DNA of 64,000 nt from Methylobacterium sp. J-088 (lineage in GTDB: Bacteria > Pseudomonadota > Alphaproteobacteria > Rhizobiales > Beijerinckiaceae): assembly GCF_022829295.1 (NCBI RefSeq), contig NZ_JAKSYH010000179.1, positions 59,204 through 123,203 on the forward strand, given 5' to 3'. Below are positions 33,412-42,456 of this stretch, piece after piece. A program made the translations under genes and the position numbers. Each line of letters opens with the position of its first letter. Within the stretch, counting starts at the first letter, position 1. The notes under the pieces were generated by a model. The model was not told where the DNA came from. It did not search any database and worked only from the letters and a program-made list of their open reading frames with translations.

Positions 33412-35610
33412 ATGGCCAAGGGGCAAGGCAACGGTCCAGGCAAGGGGCGCGGCAGGGTTGAGCCGAACTTCGATTTGCCGGAGGGGCGCGCGCGGGATCG
33501 TGGCGACCTCGACCTGCGCCTGTCCCGTGACGATCGTTCTGGATCAGGAGAGGGCGTGGCGAATCGAGCGGGTGGGCCGGCACGCAAGCCGGCCAAGGCG
33601 TCGGCACGGTCGGCGAGCGCGGGCCGGAAGCGGCGTCGCCGTTCGTGGCTCGGCCGGATCGTCTACGGCACGGTGGTGCTCGGCCTCTGGGCCGTCATCG
33701 GGCTCGCTGGGCTCATCGCCTACCATGCCTCCCAGCTCCCGCCGATCGACCAGCTCGCGGTCCCGAAGCGCCCGCCCAATATCGCGATCCTGGCGAGCGA
33801 CGGCACATTGCTCGCCAACCGCGGCGAGACCGGCGGCCGGGTGGTCTCGATCAAGGAATTGCCGCCCTATCTGCCCCGCGCCTTCGTGGCGATCGAGGAC
33901 CGGCGCTTCTACCAGCATTTCGGTGTCGATCCGGTCGGCATCCTGCGCGCGGTCGGCCAGAACGTGACCCGGCGCGGCGTTGCGCAGGGCGGCTCGACGC
34001 TCACCCAGCAGCTCGCCAAGAACCTCTTCCTGACGCCCGAGCGCTCGGCCTCGCGCAAGATCCAAGAGGCGATCCTCGCGCTCTGGCTGGAGCACAAGTA
34101 CACGAAGGACGAGATCCTCGAACTCTACCTAAACCGCGTCTATTTCGGCGCCGGCGCCTACGGCGTCGAGGCGGCGGCGCAGCGCTATTTCGGCAAGCCC
34201 GCCAAGGAGGTATCGCTCGCCCAGGCCGCCATGCTCGGCGGCCTCGTCCAGGCGCCGTCGCGGCTCGCCCCGAACCGCAACCTGCCGGCCGCGCAGGCCC
34301 GCGCCGCGCAGGTGCTCGCCGCCATGCAGGATCTCGGCTTCGCGACCGCGCAGGACGTGAAGGTGGCGCTCGCCCAGCCGGCTAAGCCCGCCAACGCCCG
34401 CGGCGGCGGCTCGGCCAACTACGTCGCCGACCTCGTGATGGACGTACTCGACGATTACGTCGGCAAGTTCGAAACCGACATCACGGTCCAGACGACGGTC
34501 GATACCGCCCTCCAGGCCACCGCCGAGCGGACCCTGACCGAGGAGCTGAACGCCAAGGGCGCGCGCTTCAACGTCGGCCAGGGTGCACTCGTCTCGATGC
34601 GCCCCGATGGGGCGATCCGCGCGCTGATCGGCGGGCGTGACTACGCGCAGAGCCAGTTCAACCGCGCTACCACGGCCAAGCGCCAGCCCGGCTCCTCGTT
34701 CAAGCCATTCGTGTACCTGACCGCCGTGGAGCACGGCGCCACCCCCGACACGGTGCGCGACGACGCGCCGATCCGCATCGGCACCTGGGCGCCGGAGAAC
34801 TATTCGCACCGCTACGAGGGGCCGGTCACCCTGCGCACGGCGCTCGCCCATTCCCTCAACACCGTGGCGGTGCGCCTCGGCCAGGAGGTCGGCCCGAAGG
34901 CGGTGGTGCAGACCGCGCAACGCCTCGGCATCACCTCGCCGCTCCAGGCCAACGGCTCGATCGCGCTCGGCACCTCCGAAGTGACGCTGCTGGAGATGGT
35001 CGGCGCCTACGGGGCCTTCGCCAATGGCGGCACCGGCGTGATCCCCTACGTGGTCACGGCCGTGAAGGGGCAGGACGGCAAGGTGCTCTACAAGCGGGCC
35101 GAGAACGGGCTCGGCCGGGTGATCAGCGCCGATGCCGACGGCATGATGAACGCCATGATGCACGAGACCTTCGTCAGCGGCACCGCCAAGAAGGCCGACA
35201 TTCCGGGCTGGGACCTCGCGGGCAAGACGGGCACCACCCAGGATTACCGGGATGCGTGGTTCATCGGCTACTCGGGCAGCTTGGTGACCGGGGTCTGGCT
35301 CGGCAACGACGATGGCGAGCTGACCAAGAAGGTGACGGGCGGCAACCTGCCGGCGGAGGTCTGGAAGGGCTACATGACCCAGGCGCTGAAGGGTCAGAAT
35401 CCGGTTCCGCTCCCCAACATGAACCGCTGGCGCAGGGCACCGGAGACGACGGCCTCCGTGGCCAGCGCCGGCCAAGAGGCGCCGGGCGGCGTCCTTGGCC
35501 AGATCTTCGGCGATCCGCAGGCGGCTTCATCCCGCCCGGCCGCCGCGGCCCGGCGGGCGCCGAAGGACGATCGCAACTTCATCGAGAAGCTGTTCGGCAT
35601 CGGCGACTGA
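33412..35610 (+). CDS. penicillin-binding protein 1A (glycosyltransferase/transpeptidase)
   Basis: 732 aa bifunctional peptidoglycan synthase. Basic cytoplasmic tail, TM helix (IVYGTVVLGLWAVIGLAGLI, about residues 84-103), GT51 domain with AIEDRRFYQHFGVDPVGILR (catalytic Glu) and GGSTLTQQLAKNLFL, then transpeptidase with S-x-x-K in PGSSFKPFVY, S-x-N in AHSLNT and KTGTTQ near residue 610. It polymerises and cross-links glycan strands on the periplasmic side. The extended, low-complexity C-terminus ends DDRNFIEKLFGIGD. Single gene; convergent with the aldo/keto reductase. Confidence 0.95.
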   Translation: MAKGQGNGPGKGRGRVEPNFDLPEGRARDRGDLDLRLSRDDRSGSGEGVANRAGGPARKPAKASARSASAGRKRRRRSWLGRIVYGTVVLGLWAVIGLAGLIAYHASQLPPIDQLAVPKRPPNIAILASDGTLLANRGETGGRVVSIKELPPYLPRAFVAIEDRRFYQHFGVDPVGILRAVGQNVTRRGVAQGGSTLTQQLAKNLFLTPERSASRKIQEAILALWLEHKYTKDEILELYLNRVYFGAGAYGVEAAAQRYFGKPAKEVSLAQAAMLGGLVQAPSRLAPNRNLPAAQARAAQVLAAMQDLGFATAQDVKVALAQPAKPANARGGGSANYVADLVMDVLDDYVGKFETDITVQTTVDTALQATAERTLTEELNAKGARFNVGQGALVSMRPDGAIRALIGGRDYAQSQFNRATTAKRQPGSSFKPFVYLTAVEHGATPDTVRDDAPIRIGTWAPENYSHRYEGPVTLRTALAHSLNTVAVRLGQEVGPKAVVQTAQRLGITSPLQANGSIALGTSEVTLLEMVGAYGAFANGGTGVIPYVVTAVKGQDGKVLYKRAENGLGRVISADADGMMNAMMHETFVSGTAKKADIPGWDLAGKTGTTQDYRDAWFIGYSGSLVTGVWLGNDDGELTKKVTGGNLPAEVWKGYMTQALKGQNPVPLPNMNRWRRAPETTASVASAGQEAPGGVLGQIFGDPQAASSRPAAAARRAPKDDRNFIEKLFGIGD

Positions 35611-35649
35611 GCACAGACGAGAGGGCATCGCACGCCGGCTCGTCGATGC

Positions 35650-36489
35650 TCAGAGCATCGGCAGCATCCGGGGGCGCGGGCCGCGTGGGAAATGCGCGTC
35701 GATCATGGCGATCTCGGCGGATCCGAGATGCAGCTCAGCCGCGCCGGCATTCTCCACCGCGCGGCTCGGGCGCCCGGTCTTCGGGATCGTGAAGGTCAGG
35801 GGCATCCGGGTCAGGAAGGCGAGGGCGACCGCATGCGGGGTCGTGCCGTGCGCCTCGGCAATTCCCGCCAGCACCCGGCCGCCGGTGCTAGCCGGATCCG
35901 GGAACTCGCCGCTGCCGAACGGCGAGTAGCCGACCATCGCGACGCCGTGCTTCTCGCACCAGGGCAGAACGGCGTGTTCGATCGCCCGCTCGTTGATATG
36001 GTAGAGCACTTGGTTGCAGGCGATGCGGTCCGGCCCGGCAATCGCCAGGGCACGATCAAGATCCTCGATGTCGAAGTTGCTGACGCCCCACGACAGGATC
36101 TTCCCGGCCCGGCGCAGATCCTCGAACCCCGCGATGGTTTCCTCCAGGGGGTGCTGGCCGGGCCAGTGCAGCAGGTAGCTGTCGAGCCGGTCGGTCCGCA
36201 ATCGCCGCAGCGACTCCTCGCAGGCGCGCACGACACCGCGGCGGGTCGCGTTTCCAGGCACGACCTTCGACACGAGGAAGACCTCCTCGCGGCAATCGGC
36301 GGTCGCCTCGGCGACGATCGCCTCCGCGTCGCCGTACATCTCGGCCGTGTCGATATGGGTCATGCCGGCATCGATCCCGGCCCGAAGCGCGGCGATCGCA
36401 TCGCCGCGGTCCGACCGGTCGATGTGCCACGTTCCCTGGCCGATCACCGAGACCGGGGCGCGGGCTGCACCAAAGCTCCTGGCCTGCAT
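35650..36489 (-). CDS. aldo/keto reductase
   Basis: 279 aa from ATG 36489 (GGAAGGG upstream). NADPH-dependent TIM-barrel oxidoreductase: GTWHIDRSDRGDAIAALRAG, catalytic Asp/Tyr in THIDTAEMYGDAE, Lys in FLVSKVVPGN, His in YLLHWPGQHP, and the cofactor segment IPKTGRPSRAVENAGA near the C-terminus. Complete catalytic tetrad. Physiological substrate unknown. The upstream open frame to 36633 is not family-like. Confidence 0.9.
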   Translation of the reverse strand: MQARSFGAARAPVSVIGQGTWHIDRSDRGDAIAALRAGIDAGMTHIDTAEMYGDAEAIVAEATADCREEVFLVSKVVPGNATRRGVVRACEESLRRLRTDRLDSYLLHWPGQHPLEETIAGFEDLRRAGKILSWGVSNFDIEDLDRALAIAGPDRIACNQVLYHINERAIEHAVLPWCEKHGVAMVGYSPFGSGEFPDPASTGGRVLAGIAEAHGTTPHAVALAFLTRMPLTFTIPKTGRPSRAVENAGAAELHLGSAEIAMIDAHFPRGPRPRMLPML

Positions 36490-36697
36490 GGCGTCGTTCC
36501 CTTCCCTGTCTTGGCGCTTTTCCGAGAGCGACCCCGGCGATGGGCACCGGCGCCGCGACCCTGCCGTTCCACGCCTTACTCGCGCCATCATGGATTGTTG
36601 AGCAAGGCAGGGCGCATAAAGACGGCGCTGCACTTCAGGCCATGGCCTGCTGTCATGCTGCGCGGGCTCGCCGTGCCTGCGCTATAGGGTCAAACCC

Positions 36698-37825
36698 GTG
36701 AAACCCGGTCCGGTGCGCGGTCGCTCGGTTGGCCATGCTGGAGTTGCGCCGATGCTGCCCGCTCACCGCATGTTCTGGGTCCTGATCCTGCTGGCGGCGG
36801 CCGGCGCCGGGCTCCTCTACAACATCATCTTCGTGGCGGGCGCGTCCCCGCTTGCAGGATTCACGTATGGCCTCTGCATGGGCGCGACGGTGCTGGCCTT
36901 CGACCGCGGCCTGATCCTGGCGGGCCTGCAGGCGCGGATCCGCCGTTTTCCGGCTTGGCTCTACGTAGTTGCGGCCGAACTTGCCTACGTGCTGATGATC
37001 ATGGCTGGCAACGCGCTCGGTGGCCTGCTGGTCTGGGCGTTTGCGCTGACGACCGACGACCTCACCTCGGCCACACGCATGACCGCCCGGGTGCTCGCCT
37101 ATGCCCTGGCCGTGTCCGGCCTCCTCGTCTTCGTAATCCGAATGCGCGACCTGATCGGCGGCGAAGTGTTCGTGAACTTTATGATCGGCCGCTATCACAA
37201 GCCGGTGGCGGAGGAGCGGGTGTTCCTGTTCCTCGACGTGGTCGGCTCGACCGCCTTCGCGGAGGCGCACGGCGACCTCCGAGCCCAGGAATATCTCGGC
37301 GCCGTCTTCGCGACGTTGGCCGAGCCGGTGCGCCGCAACGGCGGCTCCGTCGATGATTATGTCGGGGATCTGGCCATCATCACTTGGCCGATCGCCCGGG
37401 GCCTGAAGGATGCGCGCTGCGTGACGTGCCTGTTCGACGTCCTCGACCGGATCGAGGCGGATGCAGAGGCCTGGACGGCCCGGTTCGGAACGGTGCCGCG
37501 CCTTCGGGCGGCCCTGCACGGCGGTTCGGTCGTCACGGCCGAAGTCGGAGTCGACCGACACAAGATCGCGTATTTCGGCGATGCCGTGAACGTTACCTCG
37601 CGGATCGAAGCCCTATGCCGTCCGCTCGGGGTCGGCATTCTGATCTCGCAGGATCTCCTGGACCGGCTGACGCGGCTTCCGGATGGCGTTCGCGCCCGCT
37701 CGCTGGGTGCCCACGCGTTGCGAGGGCGCGGCGCTCCGCTCGCGGTCGCTACGCTCGAGCGCGGTCACGGCGATATGCTGCCCGTCACGGATCTGGAACC
37801 CCGTCGCGTGGCGGCAGCCCGCTGA
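36698..37825 (+). CDS. membrane-bound class III adenylate/guanylate cyclase
   Basis: 375 aa. N-terminal half has about five hydrophobic segments (for example MFWVLILLAAAGAGLLYNII, LAYVLMIMAGNALGGLLVWA). C-terminal catalytic domain: VFLFLDVVGSTAFAEAHGD (first metal Asp), YVGDLAIITW (second Asp), and KIAYFGDAVNVTSRIEALC, which carries the Asn/Arg transition-state residues. Product cAMP is likely but not provable from sequence. GTG start at 36698 has only a weak ribosome site; an internal ATG is possible. Its stop overlaps the next gene (TGATG). Confidence 0.88.
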   Translation: MKPGPVRGRSVGHAGVAPMLPAHRMFWVLILLAAAGAGLLYNIIFVAGASPLAGFTYGLCMGATVLAFDRGLILAGLQARIRRFPAWLYVVAAELAYVLMIMAGNALGGLLVWAFALTTDDLTSATRMTARVLAYALAVSGLLVFVIRMRDLIGGEVFVNFMIGRYHKPVAEERVFLFLDVVGSTAFAEAHGDLRAQEYLGAVFATLAEPVRRNGGSVDDYVGDLAIITWPIARGLKDARCVTCLFDVLDRIEADAEAWTARFGTVPRLRAALHGGSVVTAEVGVDRHKIAYFGDAVNVTSRIEALCRPLGVGILISQDLLDRLTRLPDGVRARSLGAHALRGRGAPLAVATLERGHGDMLPVTDLEPRRVAAAR

Positions 37826-38028
37826 TGCCCCGCACGGAGGCACCCCGAGCCGCCATCCTGACGACCGCGAAGATGGGACTTCGCTTCGGCTTGCCGCTGC
37901 TCGGCCTGCTGGTTTTCGGACACGCCATCCTGATCTCGGTGGGCGGCGATATCGAGCACTGGCAATTCGCCCTGGGGGTGCTCCTGATCGTGGCGGGCTT
38001 CACGTCGAAGCTCGTGCCGCGACCGTGA
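37825..38028 (+). CDS. small membrane protein coupled to the cyclase
   Basis: 67 aa. Two hydrophobic segments (FGLPLLGLLVFGHAILI and FALGVLLIVAGFTSKL) separated by a short polar loop. It overlaps the cyclase stop by 1 nt and the YaiI-like gene by 4 nt, so the three form one operon. Function unknown; an accessory to the cyclase is possible. Confidence 0.65.
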   Translation: MPRTEAPRAAILTTAKMGLRFGLPLLGLLVFGHAILISVGGDIEHWQFALGVLLIVAGFTSKLVPRP

Positions 38029-38507
38029 GCGCCGATACGGCGGGGCCGCCGATCTACCTCGATGCCGATGCCTGCCCGGTCAAGGACGAGACCTACCGGG
38101 TGGCGGCCCGCTACGGGCTCACCGTCCACGTGGTCGCAAACAGCATCCTGAATTTGCCGCACGAACCCTGGATCGTGCGCGTCGTGGTCGGCTCTGCCCT
38201 CGACGCTGCCGATGACTGGATCGCCGAGCGTGCCGGCCCTGGAAGCATCGTCCTCACAGCCGACGTGCCGCTCGCCGCACGGTGCGTCAAAACCGGCGCG
38301 ACGGTGCTGGCCTTTACCGGCAAGCCGTTCAGCGAGTCGTCGATCGGCATGGCGCTCGCGACCCGCGACCTGATGCAGTCCCTGCGAGAGGCCGGGACGA
38401 TCACCGGCGGTCCGAAACCATTCTCGCGCGCCGACAGGTCGGCCTTCCTGTCGGCTCTTGATCGCGCGGTGAACCGGATTCTCCGCGAGCGCCCCCGCGA
38501 CGCGTGA
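38025..38507 (+). CDS. YaiI/YqxD family protein (DUF188, UPF0178)
   Basis: 160 aa from GTG 38025. IYLDADACPVKDETYRVAAR at the N-terminus, GSIVLTADVPLAARCVKTGA in the middle and GGPKPFSRADRSAFLSALDR near the end are the family signature. The conserved Asp residues recall a PIN-like nuclease fold, but activity is not established. Coupled to the two genes upstream by overlapping start and stop. Confidence 0.88.
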   Translation: MSADTAGPPIYLDADACPVKDETYRVAARYGLTVHVVANSILNLPHEPWIVRVVVGSALDAADDWIAERAGPGSIVLTADVPLAARCVKTGATVLAFTGKPFSESSIGMALATRDLMQSLREAGTITGGPKPFSRADRSAFLSALDRAVNRILRERPRDA

Positions 38508-38543
38508 TGCGCGGGCGCCAACGCGCCAAGCTCAAATCCTGCG

Positions 38544-38804
38544 TTAGTCCTGAGCGGCAGGAATGAGCGTCTTGAGCGCCGCGTTGATGCGGTCCTGCCA
38601 GCCCGGCCCATCCTTCTGGAAATGGGCGAGTACCGCACTGTCGAGGCGAAGGCTCACCGTCTCCCGCGTACCGGGGGGCGTTGCGGTCCTGGGTGCCGCC
38701 TGCTGCGGGGGAGCCTCCGGCTTCGGAGACGTCGCGGCACGGAAAGCCGCCTCGGCTGCCGCGCGCGGATCGGTGAAGCGGCGGCGATTGCGATCTTCGG
38801 CCAT
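38544..38804 (-). CDS. BrnA-like antitoxin domain protein
   Basis: 86 aa. The C-terminal part RETVSLRLDSAVLAHFQKDG, then GWQDRINAALKTL, is the ribbon-helix-helix segment of BrnA-type antitoxins. The N-terminal half is Pro/Ala-rich. No BrnT toxin is adjacent; the next gene upstream is a Lys/Ala-rich protein. So it is either an orphan antitoxin or a free-standing regulator. Confidence 0.6.
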   Translation of the reverse strand: MAEDRNRRRFTDPRAAAEAAFRAATSPKPEAPPQQAAPRTATPPGTRETVSLRLDSAVLAHFQKDGPGWQDRINAALKTLIPAAQD

Positions 38805-38810
38805 CGGCCT

Positions 38811-39152
38811 CTAACCCTTTGCGGCGGTCTTTTTCGGCGCAGCCTTCTTGGCTGCGCCCTTCCCAGCACCTTTGGCCGCGACCTTCGCGGCAGCCTTGGC
38901 TTCCTTCTCGGCCGCCTTGGTCTGGGCCTCGGCTTCTTCCTTGGCCAGTCGAAGCGCCCGCAACTTGACGGTCTTCTCATCGACAGCCTTGATCGCCGCG
39001 TGATGCTCCGCCATCGCCTGCGCACCCTCGCGCGCCATCCGCTCGGCGCGTTCGGCCCGCTCGATGCGATTGTCGGCCCGTGTCTTCGCCTCCGCTTCCG
39101 CGTCGCGCGTTGCATTCTCCTCGTCGAGGTCGAACTCGGTCTCGTCGCTCAT
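38811..39152 (-). CDS. charged helical protein with histone H1-like tail
   Basis: 113 aa. Acidic start (MSDETEFDLDEEN), long charged helix (about residues 15-85) and a Lys/Ala/Gly-rich tail (KAAAKVAAKGAGKGAAKKAA) like bacterial H1-type nucleic-acid-binding tails. No known domain. It ends 6 nt before the BrnA-like gene, so they share a transcript. DNA or RNA binding is inferred from the tail only. Confidence 0.6.
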   Translation of the reverse strand: MSDETEFDLDEENATRDAEAEAKTRADNRIERAERAERMAREGAQAMAEHHAAIKAVDEKTVKLRALRLAKEEAEAQTKAAEKEAKAAAKVAAKGAGKGAAKKAAPKKTAAKG

Positions 39153-39444
39153 CCTGTCCCTTTCGCCCCAGCGCAGCGTATCCGACCCTTCGCAACCTGC
39201 GCGGGACGGCGACTGGGCAGGTCCGGCCTGTTGGAGGGGGAGGGCAAGGCCGGATCTTCACACCCGTGTCCCGTCGCCGAAGGCACACGGACGCGTGTTC
39301 AAGCTGGCTTTAGCATGCCCGTCGGGTCGAAGGCGAATCTGCAACGCTCGCCGGGTATGCCAGCGCACAATATTCGCCAGGATCACCGGAAGCTCAGACC
39401 AGTCCAGATTCCGGCGTTCTTATCCACGCGTTGTGAGGCAAGGC

Positions 39445-40443
39445 TTATCTCACTCGGAAGTTGAGCGGGATGGAGACGGACAGGCTAGGCTGCGTCACGC
39501 CTGCCGGTGCGGCCGGAAGGCTGCCGCGGACGGCCGAGAGCGCGGCGCTGTCGATCTGCCCGACGCCACTGGAGCGTGCGAGGCCTGCAGCCGTAACTTG
39601 GCCTGAGCGCATCACGGTAAAGCGGACCACCGCCGTTCCGCCTCCGGTGCCGTTGGCGGCGCCCGCATTCATGCGCCCGTGGATCGCCGCACTGATCGCA
39701 CCCGTCCATTGGCGCAGGGCGCTCGGATCGCTACCGGCCGCGGCGCGGCCCGCCGCGTTCTGGCGTGACGCCGAGGCGGAGTTGCGCGCTTCGGCGCCCT
39801 CCTGAGCCTTCGCCTGACGGGCTTTGGCCTCCCGCGCGGCCTTCGCCTTAGCCTCGCGAATGTCCTCCAGACGCTCCTGACGCGCCTCCTCGCGCTTCTG
39901 CTCGCGGAGCTTCTCCTCCCGGATCTTGCGAATCTTCGCTTCCCGCACGGCCTTGAGCTTGGCGGGATCGGGCTCGGGCTTCGGCGGCTCCTCGGTCTTA
40001 GCGATCTCGGCGGGCGGGGGCGTCAGCGGCTGTGCCTCCTCCGAACTCGACGTGATCACCTGGCTCGGGGTCTCGACCGCCTCGGCCTGCGGCGGAGGCT
40101 CGACCACCGGGGTCTCGTCCGGCTTTACTTCGGCCATCTCGGTCGGTGGCGGCGGCTGGACCGCCTCGTCGGGCGGCAGGTCGACGGGCTTCGTCTCCGG
40201 CGGCGCGGCTTGGCTCATTTGCTGCTCGGACGGTGCCTCCGTCGGCGCCTCCGTCATGATCGGCGCCAGATCCACGGTGATCTGTTGCTCGCCGGGCGGC
40301 GTCGGGGGCGCAAGCCGTAGGACCATCGCGGCGGCCAGTACGAGGGCATGCAGCCCCAGAGCGACCAGGAAGGCCACGACCAGCCCGGATGGGCGGCGTT
40401 GCCCGAACCCCTCGGGCGCATCCGTCGATACGAACGTGTTCAT
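39445..40443 (-). CDS. tonB: TonB-like energy transducer
   Basis: 332 aa. N-terminal membrane anchor (GLVVAFLVALGLHALVLAAA with the usual His), a long Pro/Glu-rich periplasmic spacer, a Lys/Arg/Glu helical stretch (KIREEKLREQKREEARQERL), and a C-terminal TonB domain (VRFTVMRSGQVTAAGLARSS, SVSIPLNFRV). It transmits proton-motive force from ExbB/ExbD to outer-membrane receptors. Lies 4 nt after exbD. Confidence 0.92.
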   Translation of the reverse strand: MNTFVSTDAPEGFGQRRPSGLVVAFLVALGLHALVLAAAMVLRLAPPTPPGEQQITVDLAPIMTEAPTEAPSEQQMSQAAPPETKPVDLPPDEAVQPPPPTEMAEVKPDETPVVEPPPQAEAVETPSQVITSSSEEAQPLTPPPAEIAKTEEPPKPEPDPAKLKAVREAKIRKIREEKLREQKREEARQERLEDIREAKAKAAREAKARQAKAQEGAEARNSASASRQNAAGRAAAGSDPSALRQWTGAISAAIHGRMNAGAANGTGGGTAVVRFTVMRSGQVTAAGLARSSGVGQIDSAALSAVRGSLPAAPAGVTQPSLSVSIPLNFRVR

Positions 40444-40447
40444 CGGC

Positions 40448-40933
40448 TCAGCGGGCGGTCCCGGCAGGGGCGGCAGCGGCCGGCACAGACGGGGGCGCCG
40501 ATGCGCCGCCGGGCGACTGCGCGATCAGCGAGACCTTGGTGAAGCCGGCCTGCCCCACCAGTCCCATGACCTCCATGACCTTGCCGTAGGGGACGTCCCG
40601 GTCGCCGCGCACGAGGATGACCTGATCCTTGTCGGCCGCCGCCATCTCGCGCAGGCGCGGCACCAAGCTCTCCATGGTAAAGATTTCCTTGGCGATCGAG
40701 GGCTTGCCGTCCTTGTCGACCGTGACCTCCTGGGGCTTCTTCGACTGCGCCACCTTCGGGGCCGCGGTCTTGGGCAGCTGCACCGGCACGCCCGTGGTCA
40801 TCAACGGCGCTGCGACCATGAAGATGATCAGCAGCACGAGCATCACGTCGACCATCGGGGTCACGTTGATCTCGGACATCGGCATGTCTTCGAGATCGTC
40901 GTCGTCGCTCGCGCGAATGGATCCCATCGCCAT
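40448..40933 (-). CDS. exbD: ExbD biopolymer transport protein
   Basis: 161 aa. MSEINVTPMVDVMLVLLIIF with the essential TM Asp, then a periplasmic domain (LVPRLREMAAADKDQVILVR, VMGLVGQAGFTKVSLIA). Forms the proton channel with ExbB. A Ser/Ala/Pro-rich C-terminal tail is present. Middle gene of exbB-exbD-tonB; gap to exbB is 139 nt. Confidence 0.93.
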   Translation of the reverse strand: MAMGSIRASDDDDLEDMPMSEINVTPMVDVMLVLLIIFMVAAPLMTTGVPVQLPKTAAPKVAQSKKPQEVTVDKDGKPSIAKEIFTMESLVPRLREMAAADKDQVILVRGDRDVPYGKVMEVMGLVGQAGFTKVSLIAQSPGGASAPPSVPAAAAPAGTAR

Positions 40934-41072
40934 CGGGCGTCTCCGGTTCGGTGCGTTCAGCCCACGCGTGGGCGGTCCTATTCAAGCGGCTCAGAGCCTC
41001 TCACGAGACTCCCGATCACCGGGAGCCCTCCCTCTGCGCGCGACGGAGCAGCGGGCGTTCTGTGGGAGGCGT

Positions 41073-41765
41073 CTACTCGGCGGCGGCGCGGTGCGGTGTG
41101 CCGGCGCGGTCGCGCGCCAGACGGTTGCCGAGCAGCGAGATATAGGACGAGAAGGTGCTCTGGATCGCGCCCACGTCGCCCGACAGTTTGTTGAACGCCA
41201 TGACGGCCGGGATGGCGACCACGAGGCCGATTGCGGTGGCGAACAGCGCCTCCGCGATGCCCGGCGCCACCACGGCCAGCGACGTGTCCTGGCTGCGCGC
41301 GATCGACGAGAACGAGTTCATGATGCCCCAGACGGTGCCGAATAGCCCCACGAAGGGTGCGGTCGACCCGGAGGTCGCCAGCAGGGACAGGCCGGTGCGC
41401 AGGCGCTTCACCTCCATCGTGAGCGCGCCCTTCATCGCCCGCTCAATCCGCTCGCGGCGCTCCGCCCGGGTCTCGGAGGTGTCTTGATCGCGCCATGCAT
41501 CGATGCCGGCCCGCGCGATGTGGCCGGCGATGCCGCTGAGTTCGCCGTCGAGCTTGCCGCCGGATTGGACCAGCGTGGCGAATTCCTTGGCCTGACGCCG
41601 GGCGGCGGCGAGGCGGATGATCTTCTCGAACACTACGGTCCAGCACGCGATCGAGGCGACGACCAAGAGGATCATCACAACCTTCACGATCGGATCGGCC
41701 TGAAGGAACAGGCCGAGGAACGAGAAGTCGTGGGCGGCCTCGATCGGCGCTTGTGTCGGGTCCAT
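41073..41765 (-). CDS. exbB: ExbB/TolQ-type proton channel subunit
   Basis: 230 aa from ATG 41765 with AGGAG upstream. Three TM segments: ADPIVKVVMILLVVASIACW near the N-terminus, LSLLATSGSTAPFVGLFGTV and APGIAEALFATAIGLVVAIP in the C-terminal half, the last two with the family's conserved pore residues. With ExbD directly downstream, ExbB is preferred over TolQ because TolA, TolB and Pal are absent. Confidence 0.92.
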   Translation of the reverse strand: MDPTQAPIEAAHDFSFLGLFLQADPIVKVVMILLVVASIACWTVVFEKIIRLAAARRQAKEFATLVQSGGKLDGELSGIAGHIARAGIDAWRDQDTSETRAERRERIERAMKGALTMEVKRLRTGLSLLATSGSTAPFVGLFGTVWGIMNSFSSIARSQDTSLAVVAPGIAEALFATAIGLVVAIPAVMAFNKLSGDVGAIQSTFSSYISLLGNRLARDRAGTPHRAAAE

Positions 41766-41912
41766 CGCGGGCTCCTGGCGTCTTGGTCTCACGCGGCGTT
41801 GCGCCGCCGTCCTATCGGGGTGCGGCGAATGCCGCTGACCGCCCGGCGATACCTGCCGCCGGACGGTCTCACCGCTTCGTCCGTCCAGCGGCCGGGATCA
41901 GCGGTCGCGAGA

Positions 41913-42389
41913 TCAGCGGTCGAATGGGATGCCGGCCTTCGAATCCGTCTCGGTCCGTTCGAGACACGCTTCGCGGCCGGCGTCGCCTCCGTCGCAGGAC
42001 AGGACGTCGTTCAACAGGACGCGCCCTACCTTGTTGCAGGCGATCCCGGGGAAATCGAAAATCTTCACGAGGGTCTTCCGGGGTGGGAGCGGACCGAGTT
42101 CCACCGCCACACGCTTCTGTGCGACTCCGTCCGTATCGAAGGCGAAGAGATCGACTTTGTAGGATTTGAGACTCGCCCCCCTGGTGTTGTCGATCACCAT
42201 TGTGATGCGGCACGCCTCAGCGGCCGTCTCGACCTTGTTGAGCTGCAGCTTCAGCGGCCCGGCCTTCTCGGGCGCGTCTTGCGCCAGGGCGGAGACCACG
42301 AGGAGCGCCGAGAGCGCGACGCAGGCCGCCGTGTCGAGGGCGATACGCCCGATCCGCCGGCGGTACAGGGGAACGCTCAAGGCAAGCAC
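41913..42389 (-). CDS. exported protein of unknown function
   Basis: 158 aa from GTG 42389. Signal peptide with core LDTAACVALSALLVVSALAQ. Mature part: CRITMVIDNTRGASLKSYKV and PGIACNKVGRVLLNDVLSC, with Cys pairs suggesting disulfides. Predicted beta-sandwich-like periplasmic protein. 147 nt upstream of exbB in the same direction, so perhaps co-expressed. The longer frame to 42515 would overlap the next gene and is rejected. Confidence 0.7.
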   Translation of the reverse strand: MLALSVPLYRRRIGRIALDTAACVALSALLVVSALAQDAPEKAGPLKLQLNKVETAAEACRITMVIDNTRGASLKSYKVDLFAFDTDGVAQKRVAVELGPLPPRKTLVKIFDFPGIACNKVGRVLLNDVLSCDGGDAGREACLERTETDSKAGIPFDR

Positions 42390-42456
42390 CGAACCGTCAT
42401 CCTCTTCCTCGTCCTGGGGCCTGCGCCCGCCGTTCCCGCCCGATCCCGGAGGGGAT

